Part shown: positions 1 to 8,303 of the stretch, in pieces
Layout of the letters: every line of letters begins with the position of its first letter
Numbering within the stretch: position 1 is the stretch's first letter
NCBI RefSeq assembly: GCF_007827815.1
Contig: NZ_VITH01000002.1
Location: forward strand, 372,001 to 436,000
DNA length: 64,000 nucleotides
Reading direction: 5' to 3'
Origin: Azospirillum brasilense
GTDB lineage: Bacteria; Pseudomonadota; Alphaproteobacteria; Azospirillales; Azospirillaceae
Made by a program: the position numbers and the translations under genes
Notes under the pieces: model-generated
Databases searched by the model: none
Told to the model about the DNA's origin: nothing
Seen by the model: only the letters and a program-made list of their open reading frames with translations

Positions 1-65
1 TCGGCGTTGGCCGTCCCGGCGGCAAGCAGAAGGGCGGCGGCAATGACGAATCTGGAAACGGTCAT
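1..65 (-). CDS. N-terminal fragment of an exported protein (cut by window edge)
   Basis: Only the first 21 codons and part of the next lie in the window. They read MTVSRFVIAAALLLAAGTANA, a short basic start, a hydrophobic alanine/leucine core and an AxA-type cleavage site, which is a classical Sec signal peptide. A GGGGAG ribosome-binding sequence sits about 9 bases before the ATG. The mature protein is outside the window, so its function cannot be stated. Confidence 0.6.
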   Translation of the reverse strand, partial: MTVSRFVIAAALLLAAGTANA

Positions 66-212
66 GTGAGATGGCTCCCCAGCCAAGACTCCGCGGCGCC
101 GGTCGCGGCGGCGGTCGATGCCGTGCATTTTAAGGGGCTGGGTCGGGCCGCCGAATTGGACTTTGGAACAAGCCCGCATACGCAATGAGGTTTTGGGGCC
201 GGTCCTGTTGCC

Positions 213-608
213 TCACGCCCCGTACTGTTCGTCCGTGACCTTTTCCATCCAGTCGACGGCCTTGCCGTCCAACTGCTCCTGGATGGCGATGTGGGTCATG
301 AACATGGTCGGCGACGCGCCGTGCCAGTGCTTCTCGCCGGGCGGAAACCAGACGACGTCGCCGGGGCGGATCTCCTCGATGGGGCCGCCGTCGCGCTGGA
401 CCCGGCCGACGCCGGCGGTGACGATCAGGGTCTGCCCCAGGGGATGGGTGTGCCACGCCGTGCGGGCGCCGGGTTCGAAGGTGACGCTGGCCGCCGCGGT
501 GCGGGCCGGGGTTTCGGTCTGAACGAGGGGGTCGATGCGGACCGTGCCGGTGAACCAGTCGGCCGGTCCGGTGACGGATGGCTGCGCGCCAACCCGAATG
601 ATCTCCAT
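213..608 (-). CDS. cupin-domain protein
   Basis: A 131-residue single-domain protein of the small cupin family. Residues about 45-125 form the beta-barrel. The HTHPLGQT segment supplies the metal-binding HxH of cupin motif 1, and [15 protein letters not shown] supplies motif 2 with its His. Homologues annotated as carboxymuconolactone-decarboxylase-associated cupins have this size and this motif pair; the substrate is unknown. The start MEIIRV was chosen because GGAGGA lies just upstream and because extending further would run into the tRNA gene. It follows tRNA-Leu on the same strand but is probably transcribed independently. Confidence 0.8.
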   Translation of the reverse strand: MEIIRVGAQPSVTGPADWFTGTVRIDPLVQTETPARTAAASVTFEPGARTAWHTHPLGQTLIVTAGVGRVQRDGGPIEEIRPGDVVWFPPGEKHWHGASPTMFMTHIAIQEQLDGKAVDWMEKVTDEQYGA

Positions 609-716
609 GGTCGAATCCTCCGCTGTGGCCCCAAGGCCGGGGCTGCGTGACGGAAACAAGCGGGGAGGGCGGATGTGGCCTTGCGGCGGTCCGCGGATCG
701 GGCACAGGAGGGAAGA

Positions 717-803
717 TGGTGCGGGCGGTCGGACTCGAACCGACATATCCGTGAGGACGGCGGATTTTGAGTCCGCTGCGTCTACCAATTCCGCCACGCC
801 CGC
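717..803 (-). tRNA. tRNA-Leu (anticodon CAA)
   Basis: The reverse strand folds into a class II tRNA. The 7-bp acceptor stem GCGGGCG/CGCCCGC is followed by discriminator A and an encoded CCA. The anticodon stem GCGGA/TCCGC carries loop CTCAAAA, giving anticodon CAA, which reads UUG. A long variable arm is present, as expected for leucine tRNA. The T-arm reads GGTTCGAGTCC. An exact promoter lies upstream (847-875). Confidence 0.96.
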
Positions 804-846
804 ACGGTGCCTGCCGGACCCGGCGCTCGTGGCGACCGGTGCCCGC

Positions 847-875
847 TATATAGAGGGGAATTCGCCCTGGGACAA
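847..875 (-). promoter_or_regulatory. sigma70-type promoter of tRNA-Leu
   Basis: On the minus strand TTGTCC (positions 870-875) and TATATA (847-852) are separated by 17 bases. This is the canonical -35/-10 layout, placed about 45 bases upstream of the tRNA 5' end. The AT-rich -10 stands out in GC-rich surroundings. Confidence 0.6.
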
Positions 876-940
876 AGTGTTTTGTGCGGATGCGTCGGCG
901 TGTCTGGCCTAAGCCTGTGGGGCGCGCTAATCTCACCCGC

Positions 941-1468
941 ATGATGAACCGCCTCCCCATCGACGATCCGCGCTACACCGCCGGGCTTCTGGCCATCGCC
1001 AGCGCCGGCGTGCTGGCCGCCGCGCTGTTTTTCCAGTTCGCGCTGGGCTACCAGCCCTGCGTCCTGTGCCTGTGGCAGCGCGTGCCCTATGGCGCCGTGA
1101 TGGCCTTCGGCATCGTCACCCTGCTGTTCCGCCAGTGGCGCGGGCTGGGCGACGCGCTGCTGGTGGCGAGCGGGCTGGCCCTGCTGGCCGGCGCGGGGAT
1201 CGCCGCCTACCATGTCGGGGTGGAGCAGCATTGGTGGGCCGGCACCTCGGCCTGCGGCGCCAGCGGACGGGCGCCCCAGACGCTGGAGGAGTTGCGCGCC
1301 CAGGTGCTCGCCGCCCCGGTCACCCGCTGCGACGAAGTGGCGTGGTCGCTGTTCGGGATTTCGATGGCGGGCTACAACGTCGTGATTTCGCTGGCGCTGT
1401 CCGCCTTCGCCTTCGCGGCGGCCCGCGCCGCCTACATCCGGACCTCGGTTTCCAGGACCTTCGCATGA
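941..1468 (+). CDS. dsbB: disulfide bond formation protein B
   Basis: Inner-membrane quinone-linked thiol oxidase that reoxidises DsbA. The 175-residue product has four predicted membrane helices. The first periplasmic loop carries C40-V-L-C43, the quinone-proximal pair. The second loop carries C105 and C130, matching the spacing of the DsbA-reactive pair in E. coli DsbB. Start at the ATG-ATG pair at 941; longer starts would add a basic non-membrane extension. The stop overlaps the next start by ATGA, so it is translationally coupled to coq7. That makes sense because both act with ubiquinone, although a direct functional link is only inference. Confidence 0.88.
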   Translation: MMNRLPIDDPRYTAGLLAIASAGVLAAALFFQFALGYQPCVLCLWQRVPYGAVMAFGIVTLLFRQWRGLGDALLVASGLALLAGAGIAAYHVGVEQHWWAGTSACGASGRAPQTLEELRAQVLAAPVTRCDEVAWSLFGISMAGYNVVISLALSAFAFAAARAAYIRTSVSRTFA

Positions 1469-2091
1469 CACCGCTCGACGCCACGGCCGCCACCGCTTCC
1501 ACCTCGTCCGCCACCCCGTCCACTGGCGAGTCGCCCACCCCCCGTCCCCGCCCGCGCGGACGCCTGCCCGGCGACCCGACTCCGGAACAGCGGTTGGCGC
1601 GGATCGTGCGCGTGGACCATGCCGGCGAGTATGGAGCCAAGCGCATCTACGAAGGCCAGCTCTCCGTCATGGGCCGGGGCCGGCACGCCAAGACCCTGCG
1701 CCACATGGCCGACCAGGAGCTGGAGCATCTCCAGTATTTCGAGAAGCAACTCGTTGCCCGTCAGGTTCGCCCCACCGTGCTGCAGCCGCTGTGGCACGTC
1801 GCCGGCTTCCTGCTGGGCGCCGGAACCGCGGTGATGGGCGAGCGGGCGGCCATGGCCTGCACCGTCGCCGTCGAGCAGGTCATCGACGGCCATTACGAGG
1901 CGCAGCTGAAGCACCTCGGCCCGGAAGAGGAGGAGTTGAAGACCTCCATCCTCAAATTCCAGGCGGAGGAGGTGGAGCACCGCGACATCGGCCTGCTCAA
2001 CGGCGCGGAGCAGGCCCCGGCCTATCCGGTGCTGTCCGCCGCCATCAAGGCCGGTACCAAGGCGGTCATCTGGGTGGCCGAACGGGTGTGA
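1465..2091 (+). CDS. coq7: 3-demethoxyubiquinol 3-hydroxylase (COQ7 family)
   Basis: Di-iron hydroxylase of late ubiquinone biosynthesis, peripheral to the inner membrane. After a disordered Thr/Ser/Pro-rich N-terminus (residues 1-45), which is unusual in length, the catalytic domain shows the expected metal ligands: E in HAGEYGA, ExxH in ELEHLQ, E in EQVIDGHY and ExxH in EEVEHRD. The product has 208 residues, typical for bacterial COQ7 proteins. It starts within the dsbB stop (ATGA), so the pair is an operon. Many proteobacteria use flavin hydroxylases for this step, whereas COQ7 is common in alphaproteobacteria. Confidence 0.93.
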   Translation: MTPLDATAATASTSSATPSTGESPTPRPRPRGRLPGDPTPEQRLARIVRVDHAGEYGAKRIYEGQLSVMGRGRHAKTLRHMADQELEHLQYFEKQLVARQVRPTVLQPLWHVAGFLLGAGTAVMGERAAMACTVAVEQVIDGHYEAQLKHLGPEEEELKTSILKFQAEEVEHRDIGLLNGAEQAPAYPVLSAAIKAGTKAVIWVAERV

Positions 2092-2112
2092 CCGGGGGCG
2101 GGCGAAGCGGAC

Positions 2113-2265
2113 TCAGGCGGCTTTGCCGTCCGCTCCGGTTTCCGCCGGGATGGGCGTCGGGGCGGGCGGCGTGCCGTAGATCTCGTCCTCGCTCCGCCCG
2201 CAGCCTTCGCAGTAGCCGTCCTCGCCGATGATGCAGATGCCCACGCAGGGGTTCTCGTCGTCCAT
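2113..2265 (-). CDS. DUF1289 small cysteine-rich protein
   Basis: A 50-residue protein with the DUF1289 signature: PCVGIC, then a CEGCGRS block. The four cysteines are spaced so that they could bind a metal or Fe-S cluster, but the function of the family is not established. Start ATG at 2265 is preceded by AGGAAAG. It lies convergent to coq7, about 20 bases from its stop. Confidence 0.8.
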   Translation of the reverse strand: MDDENPCVGICIIGEDGYCEGCGRSEDEIYGTPPAPTPIPAETGADGKAA

Positions 2266-2307
2266 ACCCAAATCTTTCCTGGTCCAGCCTTCCCGATCGC
2301 GGCGTTT

Positions 2308-2970
2308 CTATATCGGATCGAGTTCGGTGTCCCAATAAAGAAAATCCCGCCAACTTTCGTGAAGGAAGTTTGGCGGGAATGCACGTCCGTTCTCTTGAAG
2401 CTGGTAGGCACTCGGCTGGAACGGGGGACTGAGGGGGATCATGCCGCAACTGTGCGGCAACCTGTTTCCCTTCGCCAGATTGCAGGCCGAGCAGGAGGTG
2501 ACGACGTTGTCCCAGGTGGTGCGCCCGCCGCGCGACCGTGGAATGACGTGGTCGAAGGTCAGTTCCTGCGTGGGGAAGTGGTGGCCGCAATACTGGCAGG
2601 TGAAGCGGTCGCGCAGGAAAACGTTGAATCGGGTGAAGGCCGGCCGCCGCGTCGCCGGGATGAACTCCTTCAACGAAATGACGCTCGGCAGCTTAACCTC
2701 GAAGGTGGGGGAGCGGACGACGCGATCATATTCGGAGATGATGTTCACCCGGTCCAGAAAGACGGCCTTGACCGCCTCCTGCCAGGACCAGAGCGACAAG
2801 GGGAAGTAGCTGAGCGGCCGGAAATCGGCGTTCAGCACCAGGGCCGGACAGTGATCGGGTGGTGGAGCCAATGGCCACTCCCTTATCTGAGACGTGTCTG
2901 GAACCTTAGTCTGCTGTTCCGCCCCCTCGCGGGATGACACGCCGCCGGGTGAGCGGAACACCAGATACAT
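2308..2970 (-). CDS. HNH endonuclease
   Basis: Nuclease of the HNH family, about 220 residues. The C-terminal half holds a zinc-ribbon pair (CQYC and CSAC) around the HNH core, with TFDHVIPRSRGG as the His-containing metal motif followed by WDNVV. Proteins of this exact type, with LVLNADFRPLSY near the N-terminus, are widespread in alphaproteobacteria and cyanobacteria as free-standing genes of unknown target. The start is uncertain: ATG at 2970 is used, but homologues often begin nearer the DTSQIREWPLAP segment. Nothing around it suggests a restriction system or an intron. Confidence 0.85.
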   Translation of the reverse strand: MYLVFRSPGGVSSREGAEQQTKVPDTSQIREWPLAPPPDHCPALVLNADFRPLSYFPLSLWSWQEAVKAVFLDRVNIISEYDRVVRSPTFEVKLPSVISLKEFIPATRRPAFTRFNVFLRDRFTCQYCGHHFPTQELTFDHVIPRSRGGRTTWDNVVTSCSACNLAKGNRLPHSCGMIPLSPPFQPSAYQLQENGRAFPPNFLHESWRDFLYWDTELDPI

Positions 2971-3199
2971 AGTTGATTTGTGCTTCGAACTCAATATGTC
3001 GCGCCGCACTGCGTCATTTCTTCACGATCCTGTAACCCTTTCGATGGGCGGGGCCGGCAAGGCCGAACCCGCCAGATTGCCTGTGACATTTGGTTGTGGA
3101 GCCTTGATCGTGCATTTTCCGACATCGTGGTTACTGTGCGTTAACCATGCTCTGAGATGGTGACGGCGCCCGAGGGGGACGCTTTCAAAGGGAACATCC

Positions 3200-3367
3200 A
3201 TGAGCGCCACGATCATCGACCTTGCCGAGAAGCGCGCCGAGCGCGAGGAGCGCGACCGCCAGCGCCGCATCGACGCCTTCGACCGCGAACTGCGCCGCCG
3301 CCTCGCCATGTATCTGGAGGGCGAGGACATCCCGGTCGAGCCGATCAAGGACAATCCCTACATCTGA
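3200..3367 (+). CDS. small conserved hypothetical protein
   Basis: A 55-residue, highly charged protein. It is predicted to be one long helix rich in Arg and Glu (residues 8-38), followed by an acidic/proline tail ending in DNPYI. Codon use is as GC-rich as in neighbouring genes and an AAGGGAA ribosome-binding site precedes the ATG. It sits 91 bases before gluQ on the same strand. I do not recognise a named family. Confidence 0.6.
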   Translation: MSATIIDLAEKRAEREERDRQRRIDAFDRELRRRLAMYLEGEDIPVEPIKDNPYI

Positions 3368-3458
3368 GCCCAGCGACATCCGGCCCTGCCATCCGCGTCC
3401 TCCGTCCGCGGCGCCCGACCGACATGCAGGCCGGGCGCGGTTGGGGTATAAGGCGGGA

Positions 3459-4310
3459 ATGACCGACGTCGTCACCCGCTTCGCGCCGAGCCCGACCGGC
3501 CATCTCCATCTCGGGCACGCCCATTCCGCTCTGTTCGGCTGGACCACCGCCCGCAAGGCCGGGGGCCGTTTCCTGCTGCGCATCGAGGACATCGACCCGC
3601 AGCGCTGCCGTCCGGAGTTCGACCGCGACCTGCGCGAGGATCTGGCCTGGCTGGGCCTGACCTGGCAGGAGCCGGTGCGCCGCCAGTCGGAGCATCTGGA
3701 CGATTACCGCGCCGCGCTGGCGCGGCTTGACGATCTGGGCGTCGTCTATCCCTGCTTCTGCACCCGCAAGGACATCGCCGCGGAGATTGCCCGCGCCGGC
3801 CACGCGCCGCATGGGCCGGACGGCCCGCTCTATCCCGGCACCTGCCGCGGCTTGTCGGAAGCGGAGCGCCAGGACCGCATCGCCGCCGGTGCGGCCTATG
3901 CGCTGCGGCTGGACGTGGGGATGGCCATGGCCATGACGGGGCCGCTGCGCTGGCACGACCGGCGGCAGGGCTGGCAGGGCGCCGCGCCGGGGCTCCTGGG
4001 CGACGTCGTTCTGGCCCGCAAGGACGTTCCGACGAGCTATCATCTGGCGGTCACGCTGGACGATCACCTCCAGGGCGTGACGCTGGTGACCCGCGGCGAG
4101 GATCTTTTTTTCGCGACCCACGTGCATCGTCTTCTTCAGGAACTCCTCCGAGTCGATCCACCCGACCACCATCATCACCCTTTGCTGGTGAATGAGCGCG
4201 GCGAACGCCTTGCCAAGCGCGACAACGCCAAGACTTTGCGATCGCTTCGGGATTCCGGGCAAACGGCGGCGGCGGTGCGTGCTCTGGCCGGCTTTCCGGA
4301 AGAGTTATGA
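3459..4310 (+). CDS. gluQ: glutamyl-Q tRNA(Asp) synthetase
   Basis: Truncated glutamyl-tRNA-synthetase paralogue that attaches glutamate to the queuosine base of tRNA-Asp. The 283-residue protein begins with the class I HIGH-type motif (PSPTGHLHLGHAHS) and ends its catalytic core with a degenerate KMSKS (LAKRDNAKT). The GluQ-type zinc site CFC...YPGTC is present at residues 103-130. The anticodon-binding domain of GltX is absent, which distinguishes it from a true GltX. The ATG at 3459 begins immediately at the conserved TRFAPSPTG strand. Confidence 0.93.
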   Translation: MTDVVTRFAPSPTGHLHLGHAHSALFGWTTARKAGGRFLLRIEDIDPQRCRPEFDRDLREDLAWLGLTWQEPVRRQSEHLDDYRAALARLDDLGVVYPCFCTRKDIAAEIARAGHAPHGPDGPLYPGTCRGLSEAERQDRIAAGAAYALRLDVGMAMAMTGPLRWHDRRQGWQGAAPGLLGDVVLARKDVPTSYHLAVTLDDHLQGVTLVTRGEDLFFATHVHRLLQELLRVDPPDHHHHPLLVNERGERLAKRDNAKTLRSLRDSGQTAAAVRALAGFPEEL

Positions 4311-4478
4311 TCTACCACCAACTGTGTATTACAAGCATTGCCCGGCTATCCGTTTGAGGCGAGTCGCCTGGAATCTTCCTCCTCTTGCACGTATCTTTTG
4401 AATCTCGACCGATTGTTTGTTCGGCCAGACGGTTGGCGCCACACGATCGGTAGGCTTGCAATCCGAAGGGGGCAAGCG

Positions 4479-6041
4479 ATGCGAGAGGAGGATGTGGCGG
4501 AACGCGGCGGTGACCCAGCCGATCCCGCCGGGCTGCGGCGGGTCTTCGACACGATCGGCGTGGCGGTCGCCCTGCTCGATCGGCAGGGGCGCATTGCCGA
4601 TCTCAACGCGGCGATGCTGCGCGCCATCGGCTGCCCGCGGGATCTGCTGATCGGGCAGCCCATGGCCGGCGCCTTCGTCTGGGGCGGCCGGGAGGACGCG
4701 GCGGAGCGCTTCGCCCAGGCGGTGGCCGGTGCTGGGCGTGGGCAGGTCCAGGAATTGACCCTCACCGGCGACGGAACCTGGTTCGACATCGCCCTGACGC
4801 CGCTGCCGGCGGCGGGCGGCGGGGAGCCGGCGGGCATCGTCATGACCGCGGCGGACGCCGGACGCCGCATGGTCGCGGAGGCGCGGCTGCGCGGGCTGGA
4901 GGATTCCCTGCGCGCCGCGCGGGACGAGGTGGCGCGGGTCGGCCAGTCCAAGGTGCGCTTCCTGGCCGCCGCCAGCCACGACCTGCGGCAGCCCGCCCAG
5001 TCGCTGACCCTGTTCGGCGCGGTCCTGGCGGAGCGCCTGTCCGATCATCCGCAATTGCCGCTGGTCCAGACGATGAACCGGGCGGTCGAGGCGATGCGCG
5101 GCCTGCTCGACGCGCTGCTGGACGTGGCCCGGCTCGATTCCGGGATCGTGTCGCCCGATCTGGCGCTCTTCGCGCTGACCGAGATGATGGGGCGGCTGGA
5201 GGCCGACTACGGCCCGCGCGCCGCCGCCAAGGGGCTGAAGCTGCGGGTGCGTCCGCTCACGCTGCAGGTCCGCAGCGACGCCACCTTGCTGGAACGGCTG
5301 CTGCGCCACCTGCTCGACAACGCGGTGCGCTACACGGCGTCGGGCGGCGTGCTTCTGGGTTGCCGTCGGCGCGGCAGGATGCTGTGCATCGAGGTGGCGG
5401 ACACGGGCGTCGGCATCCCAGCCGACAAGATCGACGAGATTTTCGAGGAGTTCGTCCAGCTCGGCAACGCCGAACGCGACCGCAGCCGTGGCCTGGGCCT
5501 CGGGTTGGCGGTGGTGAGGCGGCTGTCGCGTCTGCTTGGCCTTCCGGTCCGCGTGCGGTCGCGGCCGGGGCGGGGCACATGCTTTACGGTGGAGGTTCCC
5601 TTGCACGCTTCCTGGAATCCCAACGCGACGGAACGCGCCATGCCGTCGCTGGACCGTCCCGGCGCGCTCGCCCTGATCATCGACGACGAGGAGCTGATCC
5701 TGCAGAGCCTGCGGCTGGTGCTGGAGCAGTGGGGCTGGGACGTGCTGGCCGCGGCATCGGGGGAGGAGGCGCTGCGCCAGCTCGACGGGGCGGAGCGGCT
5801 TCCTGACGTCATCATCGCCGACTACCGTCTGCGCTACGGCCGGACGGGGGTGGACGCCATCCGTGACATCCATGCCTTCGCCGGCGATCTCATCCCGGCG
5901 ATCCTGCTGACCGGCGACACCAGCCCCGACCGCATCCGCGAGGCGCGGCGCAGCGGCTTCACCGTCCTGCACAAGCCGGTCACCCTGTCGGAGCTGTCGT
6001 CCCACCTGGAGGAAGCGCGGGGGCGGGCCGCGGCGGAATGA
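4479..6041 (+). CDS. PAS hybrid histidine kinase with C-terminal receiver
   Basis: Cytosolic hybrid sensor kinase, 520 residues. Order: PAS-like domain (about 20-135), coiled linker, histidine phosphotransfer helices with H167 in ASHDLRQPAQS, a full HATPase (N281 in LLDNAVRY, D308 in ADTGVG, GLGLGL box), then a receiver domain (about 405-515) with acidic pair DDEE, phosphoacceptor D448 and the switch lysine in LHKP. No membrane helix is seen, so it probably senses a cytoplasmic cue. Start ATG at 4479 follows AAGGGGG. The HDLRQP box differs from the usual HELRTP and is shared with kinases at 42409 and 44127. No dedicated output regulator is adjacent. Confidence 0.88.
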   Translation: MREEDVAERGGDPADPAGLRRVFDTIGVAVALLDRQGRIADLNAAMLRAIGCPRDLLIGQPMAGAFVWGGREDAAERFAQAVAGAGRGQVQELTLTGDGTWFDIALTPLPAAGGGEPAGIVMTAADAGRRMVAEARLRGLEDSLRAARDEVARVGQSKVRFLAAASHDLRQPAQSLTLFGAVLAERLSDHPQLPLVQTMNRAVEAMRGLLDALLDVARLDSGIVSPDLALFALTEMMGRLEADYGPRAAAKGLKLRVRPLTLQVRSDATLLERLLRHLLDNAVRYTASGGVLLGCRRRGRMLCIEVADTGVGIPADKIDEIFEEFVQLGNAERDRSRGLGLGLAVVRRLSRLLGLPVRVRSRPGRGTCFTVEVPLHASWNPNATERAMPSLDRPGALALIIDDEELILQSLRLVLEQWGWDVLAAASGEEALRQLDGAERLPDVIIADYRLRYGRTGVDAIRDIHAFAGDLIPAILLTGDTSPDRIREARRSGFTVLHKPVTLSELSSHLEEARGRAAAE

Positions 6042-6071
6042 CCGGCGGGACGGGCGCCGCCGCGGCGGCGT

Positions 6072-6920
6072 CTACCGACGCAGGCCCTTCACGATCTCCA
6101 GATAGCCCGGCTCATCCGGCGTCAGCCAGCCATGACGAATCATGAAGTCGATGACGACGAGGGGCACGTTGAACTTCCAGTCCTTCGTCGCGCGCACCGA
6201 CTCCGCGACGCGGTCCAGCGGCCACAGCTCGAACCGCTCGACCTCGCCGTCGGTGTTCTGCGGAACGAAATCCGCGTCGAGTTCCAGGTCGTAGAGGAAC
6301 AGCGTGTCCTGCTTCAGCCCGGCCTCCGTCTCCATGCGGTAGGTGACGGCCCCGACGGGAACGGCCCGGGACGCCAGGGCGGCGTCGATCCCGGCCTCCT
6401 CCTGCGCCTCCTTGACGAGGTTCTCCGCCAGCGTCAGGCCGATGGGCTGGCCGCCGGCGATCATGTTGTCCAGCTTGCCCGGCGCGACCTCGCGGTCGCG
6501 GGCGCGGCGCCCGATCCACAGCGACAGGCCGCCGTCCGGCCGGCGGACGAATCCGTTGACGTGCAGCCCATAGGAGGAGGTGCCGAACTGCGCCACCACC
6601 GCGCGGTCGATGCGCATCAGCGGTTCCGCGCCCCAGGCCGGGGCGACGGGGTAGAACTCGCCGCGCAGGGCGGTGACCGCCCCCGTCTCGACGAGGAACT
6701 GGGCGGCGTGCGCCAGCACCGAGGACCGCGCCTCGAAGTCGCGGACCTCCGGGGCCAGGGTCACCCGGTCGGCGGTGACGACGAAGCCCGGATCGACTCC
6801 GGGAAGCCGCTCGGCCAGCGCGTGGCGGACCCAGCCGAGACGATGTCCCTCCAGCTCGAACGGACGGAAGCCGGACAGGTCATGCGCGTTGCACGCGCGG
6901 ATGTGGTCGAGGAAGCTCAT
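6072..6920 (-). CDS. Nudix hydrolase with DUF4743 N-terminal domain
   Basis: A 282-residue protein of the family related to fungal thiamine-pyrophosphokinase-associated Nudix enzymes. An N-terminal DUF4743 module (1-120) precedes a Nudix fold (120-265). The Nudix box reads GGQPIGL...KEAQEEAGI, where the REUxEE core is intact but the first Glu of the consensus is Leu, which is common in this subfamily. Yeast members hydrolyse damaged thiamine diphosphates; applying this here is inference. It is convergent with the upstream kinase gene and separated from it by a GC palindrome. Confidence 0.85.
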   Translation of the reverse strand: MSFLDHIRACNAHDLSGFRPFELEGHRLGWVRHALAERLPGVDPGFVVTADRVTLAPEVRDFEARSSVLAHAAQFLVETGAVTALRGEFYPVAPAWGAEPLMRIDRAVVAQFGTSSYGLHVNGFVRRPDGGLSLWIGRRARDREVAPGKLDNMIAGGQPIGLTLAENLVKEAQEEAGIDAALASRAVPVGAVTYRMETEAGLKQDTLFLYDLELDADFVPQNTDGEVERFELWPLDRVAESVRATKDWKFNVPLVVIDFMIRHGWLTPDEPGYLEIVKGLRR

Positions 6921-7095
6921 GCGACTCCGTGTAGCCGCAGCGCCCCCCGCCGTGCAACCGTTCTTCCGTGAACCGGCTCCGCGCCGGCCGTTCCGTCGTC
7001 CTTGGGCGATGCCAGGCGGGAGGCGATGCCAGCCCGTTGCAAAGGACAGGCTTGCGGCGTACACACACGGCCTATCGGAGTCGGGGGACAGGTCG

Positions 7096-7485
7096 ATGCC
7101 GGCGGCGTTCGGGGATTTTTCGGTTCTGGTGATCGAAGACGAGAGCTTCACCCGCATGGTGCTGGCGAAGATGCTGGCCACGCTGGGCTTCCGCTCCGTC
7201 CATCAGGCCGCCGACGGCGAGGCCGGGCTGGCCGCCGTGCAGGCGCACGAACCCGATCTGGTCGTCTGCGACGTGGAAATGCAGCCGATGGACGGGCTGG
7301 GCTTCCTGAAAGCGCTGCGCGCCAGCCCCGACGCCCGTCACCGTGCGCTGCCGGTGGTCTTCATGACGAACCGCGCCGACCAGAGCCGCATGGACGAAGC
7401 CGCGGCCTTCGGCGCCGACACCTTCATCGTCAAGCCGGCCACCCCGGCGTCGCTCAAGGAAACGCTGGGCGCCAAGCTCGGTTGA
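7096..7485 (+). CDS. single-domain response regulator (CheY-like)
   Basis: A 129-residue stand-alone receiver. Acidic pocket E-D in VIEDESF, phosphoacceptor Asp in VVCDVEMQP, Thr in FMTNR and Lys in VKPA are all present, so it should be phosphorylatable. There is no output domain, so it either relays phosphate or binds a partner as CheY does. No chemotaxis genes are nearby. Start ATG at 7096 fits the fold directly. Confidence 0.87.
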   Translation: MPAAFGDFSVLVIEDESFTRMVLAKMLATLGFRSVHQAADGEAGLAAVQAHEPDLVVCDVEMQPMDGLGFLKALRASPDARHRALPVVFMTNRADQSRMDEAAAFGADTFIVKPATPASLKETLGAKLG

Positions 7486-8303
7486 GGGCTCCCAGGCCGG
7501 CCGGGGGCGCCCGCGCCGGTCACACTTTTTCCCCGACCTGTGGCAGGACTGCAAAATCGCGGCCAAGTGCTTGATTTCAGCCGCCTTCCGGATTCCGTGG
7601 GGATTGTGCGCCGCAACGGCAAAGGCGGCTCACCCAAATTCTGCCTTGTTGATCTGCTGTGATGAGGCTCACCATCCTTCTTTGGAAGGTGTGGACCGCG
7701 CCGATGGCCCATGCGTTAATATCCGCAGGCCCGGCGATGGTCACAGGCACGGAAGTGTGTTGTTAAGAAATAGTCGGCACACTTAACGTTAACCGTAGCG
7801 CCTTAGTGGGTTAAGGCGCGTGGATGCACTGGAGGTCGATGGGTGATCGGCGAAGTCCAGCGAGTCCCCGACGAACGGCATCCGGGCCGCGTTCCGGAAG
7901 CCGGCTGGAAGTTTCAACCCCATCGAACGTCGTTGCTTTTGCCGTCCTTTCCGCCGGTGCTTGCGCGCCGGTTTTCCCGGACAACCCGGCCGCGTGGTCT
8001 ATTACTGACGACCGGTGGGTCCGACCGCCCGTCTTTTCCGGCTATCAAGGCTTTCCTCCTGGAAAGCTCTAGGTCGAGCATTACATTCAGTTTTGAAGCA
8101 TTCGAGTTTAGCACTCCGAAGGGGGCGCTTCATTTGAAGGGCAACTGGATAAAAGGTCTGGCTTTCGACGGTGAGCGGGGGTGCCGCGGGACCGTTGTGT
8201 CCGTGACACCCCAGAGTTCGCACCTGCGGCAGGTGCCGCCCCCGCCGCCCGGGTCCCCCGGCGGCAGCCCCGACGCATCGGACTAAGAGACACGGAGAGC
8301 GGA
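7486..8303. other. 818-bp intergenic region / prkA leader
   Basis: No convincing gene is seen: the open frames here have poor codon use and no recognisable protein. The region is less GC-rich than its surroundings and holds four symmetric elements. These are TTAACGTTAA (7783-7792), an 8-bp-stem hairpin (7798-7819), a 7-bp stem with loop TCCT (8050-8067) and GCACCTG-CGG-CAGGTGC (8220-8236). It probably contains the promoter and a long 5' leader of the prkA operon. I did not find a clear sigma54 or EcfG-type promoter. Confidence 0.5.

Noticed and set aside
2308..2970. HNH gene as part of a restriction or retro/intron element
   Set aside because: No methylase, reverse transcriptase, or intron ends are nearby and this HNH type is a free-standing chromosomal gene.
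7571..8286. Several open frames in the prkA leader as genes
   Set aside because: Their translations lack family character, codon use is atypical for this genome and they overlap palindromes.
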